From Mactra quadrangularis (lineage: Eukaryota > Mollusca > Bivalvia > Venerida > Mactridae): DNA of 64,000 nucleotides. The position numbers were made by a program, and so were the translations under genes. Positions 13,432-24,000 of the stretch are shown one piece after another (position 1 is the stretch's first letter; every line of letters begins with the position of its first letter). Under the pieces are notes generated by a model. The model saw nothing but the letters and a program-made list of their open reading frames with translations, had not been told where the DNA came from and ran no database searches. Location of the stretch: positions 45,211,380-45,275,379 of the forward strand of contig CM046303.1 of assembly GCA_025267735.1 (NCBI GenBank). Reading direction: 5' to 3'.

Positions 13432-13577
13432 AGGTTATTTAACAGGGCAATCGTGCCTTAAGGAAGATATCGGGACACTTGCTTAGGTATTGGCCCGAGG
13501 GCTTTAGCCCGAGAGCTAATGCCGAGGAAAGTGTGCCGATATCGACTTAAGGCACACTTGCCTTGTTTCATAACCTT
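13432..13577. repeat. Foldback hairpin of unit 1
   Basis: Arms around GATATCGGGACAC and GTGTGCCGATATC, with TTAAGG/CTTAAGG steps. The left arm has substitutions (ATCGTGCC rather than GTGTGCC), so this hairpin is the least perfect of the four. Confidence 0.8.
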
Positions 13578-13957
13578 TTTATTGCATATGTTGACCAATG
13601 CATGTAATGATGATTTTTCTACAACAAAAATACAAATGTTTCTCGACGTAACGCGCTATTTTGCACGTTGACGTTACGTGACATGTATTGTTTGTTTTTC
13701 CAAAGCTGAAACGTTGGAATCTAATGAATGCTTGTTATAAAACGTAAGTCTGGTTGTTGATTATCTCATTAATTTTCAATATGAAAAAACAAACGTCGTA
13801 GAATTGAATAGCTCCTTGTTGAGAATTTCACGTGCGGAAAGTCTGTGGTTGTATAACTGCAGGTGCGTAATGACCGGAAGTTGCCTCAATATCAATTTTT
13901 GTCACACTAGGAAGTGAGCCAAATATCGATATTTTGGCACACTTGCTGAATACGTAG

Positions 13958-14088
13958 AGGTTATTAAACAGGGCAAGTGTGCCTTAAGGAAGATATCGGC
14001 CCACTTGCTTAGGTATTGGCCCGATGGCTAATGCCGAGGAAAGAGTGCCGATATCGACTTAAGGCACACTTGCCCTGTTTCATAACCT
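13958..14088. repeat. Foldback hairpin of unit 2
   Basis: The loop is shorter than in the other copies because the GGCTTTAGCCCG stretch is missing. The arms are otherwise well paired. Confidence 0.8.
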
Positions 14089-14566
14089 TTTTATTGCATG
14101 TGTTGGTCAATGCATGTAATGACGATTTTTCTACAACAAAAGTAGATCTACACTAGCTTTTTCTCGGCGTAACGCGCTATTTTGCACGTTGACGTTACGT
14201 CACATGTTTTGTTTTTTCAACGCCGAAACGTTGAAATCTAATGAACGCTTGTTATAAAACGTAATTCTGGTTGTTGATTATCTCATTCATTTTTATATGA
14301 AACAACACACGTCGTAAAATTGAATAGCTTCTTGTTGCTAATTACGTACAAATTTAACGTGCGGAAAGTCTGTCGTAGTTAAACTGCAGGTGCGTATTGA
14401 CCAGAAGTTGCCTTAATATCGATTTTTGGCACACTAGGAAGTGAGCCAAATATCGATATTTTGGCACACTTGCTCAATACTGGAATATATTGCCTAAATT
14501 GAGACTATATTGGCGCAGTTTCTCGTCGATTTTGTTACTATTTATAGTAACAGATGCAATAAGTAT

Positions 14567-14710
14567 AGGTTATTAAACAGGGCAAGTGTGCCTTAAGGAA
14601 GATATCGGCACACTTGCTTAGGTATTGGCCCGAGGGCTTTAGCCCGTGGGCAAATGCCGGTGAAAGTGTGCCGATATCGACTTAAGGCACACTTGCCCTG
14701 TTTCATAACC
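14567..14710. repeat. Foldback hairpin of unit 3
   Basis: Near-perfect arms including GTGTGCCTTAAG/CTTAAGGCACAC and GATATCGGCACAC/GTGTGCCGATATC. The loop contains GGGCTTTAGCCC, itself a small hairpin. Confidence 0.85.
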
Positions 14711-15190
14711 ATTTTATTGCATATGTTGACCAATGCATGTAACGATGATTTTTCTACAACAAAAATACATTTTTCTCGACGTGCCGCGCTATTTTGCACG
14801 TTGACGTTACGTCACATGTATTGTTTTGTTTATTCAACGTCGAAACGTTGGAATCTAATGAACGCTTGTTATAAAACGTAAGTCTTGATAAATTGTTGAT
14901 TATCTTATTAATTTTCACTATGAAAAAAACAGACGTCGTAAAATTGAATAGCTTCTTGTTGCTAATTACGTACGAATTTCACGTGCGGAAAGTCTGCGGT
15001 TGTTGGACTGCAGGTGCGTAATGACCGGAAGTTGCCTCAATATCGATTTTTGGCACACTAGGAAGTGGGCCAAATATCGATATTTTGGCACACTTGCTCA
15101 TTACTGGAATATATTGCCTACATTGAGGCTATATTGGCGCACTTTCACGTCAATTTTGTTACTATTTATAGTAACATATGCAATAAGCAT

Positions 15191-15335
15191 AGGTTATTAA
15201 ACAGGGCAAGTGTGCCTTAAGGAAGATATCGGCACAATTGCTTAGGTATTGGCCCGAGGGCTTTAGCCCGAGGTCCAATGCCGGTGAAAGTGTGCCGATA
15301 TCGACTTAAGGCACACTTGCCCTGTTTCATAACCT
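15191..15335. repeat. Foldback hairpin of unit 4
   Basis: Same structure as unit 3, with one arm mismatch (GGCACAATTGC). The unit continues to about 15890, where TTACTATCTATGC marks a decayed end. Confidence 0.8.
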
Positions 15336-16234
15336 TTTTATTGCATATGTTGACCAATACATGTAACGATGACTTTTCTACAACAAAAATACAATTTTGC
15401 TCGATGTACCGCGCTATTTTGCACGTTGACGTTACGTCACATGTATTGTTTTGTTTATTCAACGTCGAAACGTCGGAATCTTATGAACGCTTGTTATAAA
15501 ACGTAAGTCTTGATAAATTGTTGATTATCTTATTTATTTTCACTATGAAAAAAACACACGTCGTAAAATTGAATATTATAGCTTCTTGTTGCTAATTACG
15601 TACGAATTGCACGTGCGGAAAGTCTGCGGTTGTTGGACTGCAGGTGCGTAATGACCGGAAGTTGCCTCAATATCGATTTTTGGCACACTAGGAAGTGGGC
15701 CAAATATCGATATTTTGGCACACTTGCTCAATACTGGAATATATTGCCCACATTGAGGCTATATTGGCACACTTCCACGTCGATGTTGTTACTATTTATA
15801 GTAACATATGCAATAATGGAATATATTGACCGCCTCGAGGTTTTATCGGCACACTTTCGCAGCATTTTTGTTACTATCTATGCAAAATATAAATTCCAGT
15901 ATTAAGCGAAAATAAAAAATCTGACAATGTAATCTGTACCTCTGAAATTGACCACTGTGTTACAATTCACAAGATATAAAAATTAGATTTAATTCACAAG
16001 ATATAACTCACTAATATCAAATGTTTGCATAATAAAGATACAATGACCTTTACTTTTATATATCAATTATCTATGCTGTAATCATATTTATTTAAGTTTG
16101 ATATGCATGCATCTTCCCAACATTAAGCTTTTTTACCAAAGGTACATGTATATCTCACCAAAATATAAAATACTGTAGAATTTTCATGTTGCCATCGATG
16201 CATAATAAATAAATATTAGTGTCAGGGCGTACAA

Positions 16235-16310
16235 TGGGTTGTGTGCTTCATGCTTCGTCCCCCAAAGAGTCGCTAGTTTGAATCCCTCTCCTCCACTTAA
16301 ACGACCAAGG
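16235..16310 (+). mobile_element. Possible tRNA-derived SINE fragment
   Basis: AGTTTGAATCCC near 16273 resembles a polymerase III B box and follows a GGGTTGTGTGC stretch where an A box would lie. No cloverleaf can be drawn. Weak call. Confidence 0.25.
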
Positions 16311-16647
16311 CTCGACAGAATTTGCTATGGACATAAATGTTACCATGGATATTCGTGCTGTGCTTGGGCAGCTGATACAAACCTTGTGAATACGGACATT
16401 ATAACAGTACCATGGGATGTATGTGCTTACTATGTACCTTAAGGTGGCTTCTCTATGTTCTAAAGTGGTTGCTTGTACGTAAAGGTAGTAAAATAAGGTA
16501 CAATACTGGCTTGTTGAACACCTTAGGGTAGTTGGGACATCTTGCACTCATGTTGCGATGAAAACCATTTAAATAAAATATTTGAAAAAAATGAAACATT
16601 AATTTTGTTTATTATATACTTTAAAATATACTATGATATTGACCAAT

Positions 16648-16843
16648 GTTGTGAAAATTGCGTTAGGACTAAAAATCGAAAAAATGTCTAACGTAATTTT
16701 CACATTGCTCATTTGTGAAAAACGCGTACGCAATTTTCACAACTTGTGAAAGTTACTAACGTGTTTTTCACAAGTTGTGAAAATTGCGTACGCGTTTTTC
16801 ACACGTTGTGAAAAACACGGGTTGTGAAAAATGAGGTTCAACA
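16648..16843. repeat. Cluster of TTGTGAAAA/TTTTCACAA palindromes
   Basis: About 200 bases alternating GTTGTGAAAATTGCGT, its complement, and GTGAAAAACACG. It ends in the same GTGAAAAATGAGGTTCAACA terminus as the 1447-2377 element, so it is probably a decayed or one-ended copy. Confidence 0.65.
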
Positions 16844-16849
16844 AAGCAC

Positions 16850-17596
16850 CTTATTTCAAGCGTTAAAGAATTTGCATTATGTTAACTTTTAAGGCATGAT
16901 TTTGCAAATAACAGACATTAGTTTGCAAATCCATATAATGACTTTATATAGGGAATTTACCTAAGTAGAAAATTTTGAAAAATCAACATTTGACCAATAT
17001 TCCTTAAAACTGAAATAAAACATTGGTGTATCATGGTTCAAACACGATTTATAAATTTAGATGAAAACAGAAGAAATTTAAAATCGACTGTAAAACTAAA
17101 ATATTGTAAACTGTCTGATTTTTCGTGGACAGCATATAAAACTGCCCTCTTTCAACACACAATACATCAACCACTAGATACAATAGCTCAAAACAACATC
17201 AACTTAAACAACTGCAAAACAGGTGCCCCTACAACTAAAAGCAGCAACAACATAAACAACTGCAAAATACATAAACAACTGGAAATACCTCTAAAACAAC
17301 TACAGAAACAAATAAAAACAACAGAAAAACTACGCTCATTAAAGTGTGTAACGATAGGCACGTCCGTGAAATTAGTTGTTATTAACAGTGGTGTAGGAAG
17401 CATTTGCAAATTGGATGGGGGCTATTGATTTGTAGTGCAGATTTATCCGTTTGAGAAAACTTGAGTGATTCTCTCAGTCTGGAATTGTGTAAAACACATC
17501 TCTTTCAAAATTGTAATTCCATTTAATCTTATTTGTTTCTGGAATAAGCTTTATCTGTATGAAACCATTGGTATACATGTACTCTGTTCTTTTACA
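16850..17596. other. Intergenic, no gene
   Basis: A 131-codon open frame at 17033-17428 is made of AAC/AAA-rich low-complexity sequence without recognisable motifs. It is not treated as a gene. Confidence 0.5.
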
Positions 17597-17775
17597 ACCA
17601 TTCTCTCTCTTACCACTGATTCTTAATAATGTAAGGCAGTTGTAGGTCTCTGACAGAAGTGTATGCCAAGTAACTGGTTAACAGCTATTAGCATTACTTT
17701 CAAGGAACTGTGATTAGGTTGACTGACTGTCATGATATGACCAATACAATGCATTGCCACGGGGTTAACCCAATA
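17597..17775 (-). mobile_element. GTTAACCCCGTGGCAATGCA-type mollusc repeat
   Basis: Minus-strand copy of the family also seen in the satellite units and at 21389-21586. Shared landmarks, read on the plus strand, are ACCATTCTC at the left end, GGCAGTTGTAGG, CTGACAGAAGT, and the CCACGGGGTTAACCCAA end. Confidence 0.6.
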
Positions 17776-17779
17776 AACT

Positions 17780-18800
17780 TTTATCAATATCAGAAAATAA
17801 TAAAAACACAATATTCAGAATAAATAATCAATTTATTTATCAAATAAATAATCATAATATATAAATGTAATAATAACTACATATTACAATAATAATTGAA
17901 ACTCCTTTAACAATGTAATTGAAACAGAAATGTAAAATGAAGAATAAATTTATGTGAAGATGTATATGACAATGGTGGTAGGGATAAATATCACTAGATA
18001 TACCGGTATATAAAGTGTGTACAACTATATCTCGAACCATCAGAATAGAAAGGTCGTTAATACAAAAATGTGTTTTTGAGAAAACAAGAAAAAAATGTGT
18101 ATATTTTTCAAATGACTATTATCAGCTAAAACCTGTCGTATTTTTAAGTATTTTGCTCTTACTCCTTCAGTTAAACATCTCATGATTTACTTATTATATA
18201 TGAATTAATGTGCAACTATACAAAATCTACTAAAAACTTAGAACTACAATGTACCTTTTAAGACTAATGTTTAGGTACACATTTTGTATGTCTTAAAGCT
18301 CGTAACTGTATGTCTAAATAGTCTTAACTGTCACTCACAACCATTTACCTTCAATTCTATACATCTGTATTTGCTTTAAAAAGTTGTATGCGATTTAAAA
18401 TGTTAAAATTATAAATGCATATGCGTCATAATTAAAATGCTCTTTTTACTGACTTATTTTGAGTCAGTATAACTTCTTTTACAGACCAATAAGGTGTTTT
18501 ACTTACGACCTTTTATTTTATATTATGTTCAACATATTGCATAGCAAATAAGTTATATCAAATATCAGATGAGTCTTTACATACAGATTCCAAATATGCA
18601 TGGGTCATAAGTAGCTCTTACGACCTTGCTATTCCGATGGGTCAATCTAATGATATATGTTTTGACAAAATAGGTTCTTCAAGTTTTATCAGACTCGTTT
18701 TAAATGGCCAAAGTCAAGACAACACACAATTCATTTAATACACCATGTACTTCAACTTTACTAACATTTTAAACCAGTAGCGTATTTTATGTCATTGTAT
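17780..18800. other. AT-rich 3' flank, nothing recognised
   Basis: Downstream of CCP110 on its strand. No open frame, splice-site pair or repeat family was recognised here. Confidence 0.5.
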
Positions 18801-18801
18801 A

Positions 18802-19056
18802 GTGCGTAAATATTGACCCCGACCTGACATTTCACATTTGCATCTAATAATTATCTACACATATCCCGACGAAAGTTAATACCACGCCTATTCTACACTT
18901 CGGCAGTAATTGTAAAATTACAGAAGTATGTTTGTGTGTTAAGTTTTAACTGATAATCCTCACGGTCAGGGTGTAATCGAGCATTAATACTGCATTCGTA
19001 TTCAATGTAATGAGTATTCTTGCATAAAGGTCAGGTCGGGGTCAAACTTTACGCAC
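18802..19056. mobile_element. MITE with GTGCGTAAA...TTGACCCCGACCTGAC TIRs
   Basis: Both ends read GTGCGTAAA, two variable bases, TTGACCCCGACCTGAC, in inverted orientation, about 28 bases with few mismatches. The interior is 200 bases of AT-rich sequence with no frame. Confidence 0.65.
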
Positions 19057-19472
19057 AATATATATAGCTATATTTCTGTTGACCAACGATTCTATAATTT
19101 TTTCACTAATAATTTTGTCCAATTAATTATAGAGACATATTTTTACAAAAAAAAAATCATTAAATTGCGGTCATCAGAATACACCGGTAAGATCAATACA
19201 TATTTACAAACTTCGAAATTAATGTGAATCAACTCATTATTTGTTTATTTATACACTTCAAAATTAAGAAGTACAAGTGACACACAACTTTATCATTTAA
19301 ATAAATTTAGAATCTTCTGAAAATCCTGAATTTATTTGCTCATTTGATTAATGACACCATCTTAATGATGCATACAAAAATAAATTGTAAACATTAAATT
19401 GTATACCAAACTTGACAAGTTCCCCACATTTAAACTCTAGTAAAACAGTGGGGTCAAGAGTGTACGCTTATA

Positions 19473-19637
19473 CAGTTAAGTTTCGCTATTAATACCAGCT
19501 AAACCAATGGTCTTAATAGCAAAATGGTCTTTTTAGAGAGACCCTTTTGTTCACAAATTAAGCATTTGAGTCTTAATAGCTGTCAAAAATCGCATGATTT
19601 TGAAATAACAAGTGTTCTTAATAGCAGAATTTTACTG
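19473..19637. mobile_element. Short pogo/mariner-like MITE
   Basis: TA dinucleotides flank inverted ends CAGTTAAGTTTCGCTATTAA and CAGTAAAATTCTGCTATTAA. The CAGTnnAnnTTCGCTATnA end is reminiscent of pogo/Tigger-type termini. Only 165 bases, so non-autonomous. Confidence 0.55.
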
Positions 19638-19908
19638 TATGTGATAAAGGCAAAAACAAACAAGAAGCCTAAAAAATGGCATTTTTTGTTTCACCAATCA
19701 ACGCCAATTCTATTACAGGTCCATAGAAGATATTTATTTGCAGCTAAGCATGAAAGAAAATAATATGTATGGAACACACAATGGTAAAGACTCCAAGACA
19801 TGAATCAAAAACAAAACAAACAGAAAAAAAACATATAAACAATTGATATAATCATTTTGTTCACCATAAATTATCATACATGAAATACAAAATTATACAG
19901 ACATTATC

Positions 19909-19985
19909 AAGAGGTATGAGTTTTCTATACATCTCTAAGGGGTATGAGTTTTCTATACATCTTCAAGGGGTATAAGTTATGTATA
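19909..19985. repeat. Small tandem repeat (three ~33-bp units)
   Basis: GGTATGAGTTTTCTATACAT repeats twice, then a third copy decays (GGTATAAGTTATGTATAGAT). Confidence 0.75.
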
Positions 19986-20530
19986 GATCATTTTAAAATA
20001 CCAGATCAACTCAACTGAGTGAACTCAGACCAGGGTCTACAGACTTAATTAAAAAGACAACAAAATGCAATCTTCATAAGCTCTAGCCCACTTTATTGCA
20101 TCTTAAGGTAATATGCAAAATTATCAATCCGCTTAATATATGAAATAAGTAAATTTCACAGGTCCGAATTATTTTTCAATTGCCCCACGCTTTAGGTTAA
20201 GGTAAAAACTGAACATACATTCACTGAAACAATATTGCAACACAATAATACGATATTCATACGAAGTATGATGAAAAGGATATTTTCAATCTAATGACAT
20301 GTAAAATTGGCTATGAATAATATAGCTTGCATTTATATAATACTATCTTTATCACAGATAAAATCAATGACTTAAACTGTTAATATTTTTCGTTTTTCTC
20401 ATTTCAGCAACAATTTTATACTATTAGTATGATTTTTCGCTCATTCATTATTTTATTCCTGTGATACACCTTTGATTGTTTAAAATTTATATATTTGTAG
20501 CAGGCTAATGGATCCAAGTCAGCGTCATGC

Positions 20531-20692
20531 CATCAATGTCGGGGACCACAATGGAAATAAGAGATTTATCTCTTTTTTGTGTCATCCCCAGTATTGATGT
20601 GCATGACATATGGCATTATACACACTGTGTTATTCACAATTTGTATGCCATGTGTCATGTCATTGTTACCGAAATAAAATTATTATTATTAA
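20531..20692 (+). mobile_element. Truncated retroelement 3' end
   Basis: A stem-forming segment, GGGGACCACAATGG ... AAGAGATTTATCTCTT ... TGTCATCCCC, is followed about 100 bases later by GAAATAAAATTATTATTATT. A hairpin-bearing 3' UTR with a short-repeat tail is typical of 5'-truncated LINE copies. The family is not identified. Confidence 0.4.
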
Positions 20693-20783
20693 CTGGGGAG
20701 GTCTTACTTTGTCACCATAATGAAATAAATGACAAAATTTAGACAATGTAAAAACTGCCTTCAATATTTATAAAGTTATGTGT

Positions 20784-20789
20784 TTTATT
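20784..20789 (-). terminator. CCP110: Candidate poly(A) signal of CCP110
   Basis: AATAAA on the minus strand, about 105 bases past the CCP110 stop codon. It would give a short 3' UTR. Other AATAAA-like matches occur further on, so the site used cannot be fixed from sequence. Confidence 0.45.
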
Positions 20790-20890
20790 TCTATATTTGT
20801 TTATCCAAAATTAAACAAAGAATTTTATAGCAATGGTACATTCACTCTATATTAAATCTTAAACCAGTAACTAATTAGGTCAAATTAACA

Positions 20891-21054
20891 TCATCTCCAT
20901 GCTTTGTCCATTTTCTTAGATTTTGGTGCCACATTAGTGCTCAGCTGTTGTTTTTCTTTGGATGTGTTACCTTTCTCTTTACTACTTTGTGATTTATCTT
21001 TTGATGATTTATTTTTCACATTAGTAGAGTTTGTATTCCTACTAGACTTTGATC
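20891..21054 (-). CDS. CCP110: CCP110 exon 14 (terminal, with TGA stop)
   Basis: 164 bases, phase 1 to stop. Acceptor ATACTTTCAG. Lys/Ser-rich tail with repeated SSKDKS, SSKEKG and TSKEKQ motifs, ending MDKAWR and TGA. A candidate poly(A) signal lies 105 bases downstream. Confidence 0.85.
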
Positions 21055-24000
21055 CTGAAAGTATATTATAGATAAATATCAATTAGTTTACCATCATCTG
21101 CAACCACATTAATTTCTTCCTTACACTCCATATGTACCATTGGCAATTTGACTGGCAGTCTCGTTTTTCATAAATATGCATGAGACAGGGGGGACCGATC
21201 TTCTACCAATGAAATCAGATGTTACAATTAAATACTCTTCAATAACAATGACATCATACCGGGATTTTCTTCACCCACTACAGAAAAATCACTCATGGAG
21301 GCCACCATTTAAACCAAACCATAGATATAAAACGTTATACCTGAGCAAGGCATACTTTCATGGAGCTGGGTCATAAATTATTTTTGTGACCATTCTCCCT
21401 TCTAACACTGGTTCTAAATCATGTAGGGCAGTTGTCAGGCACTGACAGAAGTATGTATCAAGTAACCAGTTAACAGCTACCGGTAAGTGTAGAGATTTAG
21501 CTTTTCCAGGAAAGGTGTATAAGTTGACCGACCACCATGATTGATATGACCTATATGATATGTTGCTACAGCATTAAACCCAACCAAAAGCAAAAACAAC
21601 AAAACCCAAACTTACCTGAGGATTTCTTTACTTTATTGCTTCCTTCACCAGACTTTCTCTTCTCCATGGTTGATTTAGGACGTTCTTTCATTTCTCTGTA
21701 ATGCAAACAAACAACACATCAATTCATAGTAAATAACATATCCCTAGATCAGTACAAAACTTGCCCTTCTTTTGTGGTTTAAATTCAGAAACACCAAAGA
21801 AAACTTTCTCATCCCAAGGGATGTTTATAGTACAATCAAATATATAATATCAATTGTTAACCTCACATGTAAAAAACATACAATATGTACATGTATGTCC
21901 TAACCTTCAGCGCGATATGACCTTTTTGTGTTGGTGCGCCATAAAACCCAAACAAACAAAACAAACATGTCCTAACCATTCATATTTTTATATACCCCGG
22001 TATAGAATTTAATCTAAGAAAATGGGCATTTTTTTATCACATTGACAAGTGCAGTAATCAAATACAGTACCCTCCAAATGCCCTTGGACTAAATCCTGTT
22101 TTTAGTCTGAACCAATTACCATTTACTGATGTAAAGAAAGAAAACAACTAGTCATTTGAGAAAATTCCAAAATCAGTATTAGTTTATCAACAAATGCTTT
22201 AAAAATAGTTTACATATTAAATAAGTTTTGAACATTATATTTCTGGCATGGTCAAGTTTTTCTTCAAACTTCATAAATCCAAGAATTTTAGAAAGACAAT
22301 GTATTACAGCTTGTGAAACTAACTTGAGAAAAAAGAATTACCACTTTAAATCAATTATCTATAGAGTATTTACCAAATAATGTAATATATTAATCTGCCC
22401 CAGGTCAATGTGCACTAACTAGACAATCACTCAGCCCAACAGATCCATAAATATGTATTGTTAAATTCTATTCAACTGTAAGTGACTGATACTGATCCCA
22501 CTTATTTAAATAATTGAATAAATTTATACCTCTCCATAGTGAGTACAGAAGTATTGTAGTGAGTATTTGAATCAGCTGTATTTATGTATGAGCGACTGAC
22601 AGTTGAATAAAGGGCTGGTCACATAGGCCAAAATGCATAAATCACGCAAAAATCACACACAAAACTCGAGTCTTACGTAAGTCATCCGTGATATTCGCGT
22701 TTCATCAGCGTTTCTGACATGGAGCATTCGTAGTTGTGAGTGGAACTGCGCCGTTTCAGCGTTATGCGCGATTCCAGGTTTTGAATAGTACAAAATTTAT
22801 CTTCGCGTAAGAGTTTACGCAGTTTTGCAAATGTTTTACGTATTCTTTGCGCAGTTTGCGTAGTTCTTACGCGGATTATGCACGAATCATGTGTGGAGCA
22901 TCAGCGATCGTGCGTGAAAATGTCCTGAAGCCTGCATCCGTTTATATACGCGGAACGACGTTGAAAGGACGCGACTCAGACACACATTATGAGTAGTTCA
23001 TGCACAAATCATACGCAGTTTATCAGTGATAATGCGCAGAATATGCGTGGTTTTCCGCGAAGCTTTCGTTGGGCACATTCAATTCTGTGCCCCTTTTTGG
23101 GCTTATGCGTGCTTTGTCAGTGATTTCTGCGTGATTGATACATAATTCTTGCGCAATGTATCGGTGATTTTTCATTGTGTAAATCGTTGAAAATGGTCAA
23201 ATCCTCGACAGACAAGCACGCACAACCAAAATTTATGGTGATTCATGCGTTTTGGCCTATGTGACTGGCCCTTAAGATTTATCAATGATGTAGTATAAAC
23301 AAACATATCTTACCTTACTGTGATCTGTCTATCTGTACCAATAGGTGATATCTGTCCTTGTAAAGGTCTTAAAGCCCTGACAAATAGAGAATGGTAGTGA
23401 CGACGTAAAGGCCCACTATGATAAAATATAAAATTTCATATATAGACAATATACTCTATAAACTTAATGGTACACTGCCAAGCACTACTTTAATGTTAGC
23501 ATTCTTTTAGAGAATTTTTGAAAAATAATGAGTTATAATGAGAATAATAAATTTTCTTAAAATATGTTTAATGATCATTGAATGATTGTAGTCAACCCAA
23601 TAAGCTCCCATTTGAGATTAATTTATAAAGCTTTGCAAATAATTTCAGCTCTATTGAGTGACAAGTTCTTACATTTAAAAAAAATAATTTGTGAGTTAGC
23701 TTTCCTGGTTCTCTACTTCTACAATTAAGTCTCTTGCTAAATGAAACCACAAGGTGAATTTTTGATGTGATAGAAACAAATATAGTGTTGAATTTGTAAA
23801 TTGATGATGTATTATGTAAAAATCTTAAATAAACTATCAGTGGTGCTTTTCACAAAAAATCTTACGATAAAAATCATTGTAAGTCAAAAACATGAAACAT
23901 TAATAATATGTTTATTTTTTGGCCTATCAACTCCAAAAGTTATTGAATTATGTAAATATTTTATACATTTTTAATATCATATCATAGTTTTGTTTATTAT

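Larger units (their letters stand above)
13432..15890. repeat. Array of four foldback-repeat units
   Basis: Units start with AGGTTATT at 13432, 13958, 14567 and 15191 (spacing 526, 609 and 624). Each opens with a hairpin of about 140 bases whose arms (CAGGGCAAGTGTGCCTTAAG and its complement) pair over roughly 50 bases. Each hairpin is followed by a GCATGTAA(C/T)GATGA spacer, a CGAAACGTTG segment, TATCGATTTTTGGCACACTA, and (in units 3 and 4) TTACTATTTATAGTAA. No open frame is conserved across all units. Confidence 0.9.

Noticed and set aside
16248..16547. 99-codon minus-strand frame
   Set aside because: No splice sites, no motif, and it overlaps a tRNA-like repeat; composition is not protein-like.
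17033..17428. 131-codon plus-strand frame
   Set aside because: Dominated by AAC/AAA-rich low-complexity sequence (NNINLNN, NNINNCK); probably chance openness.
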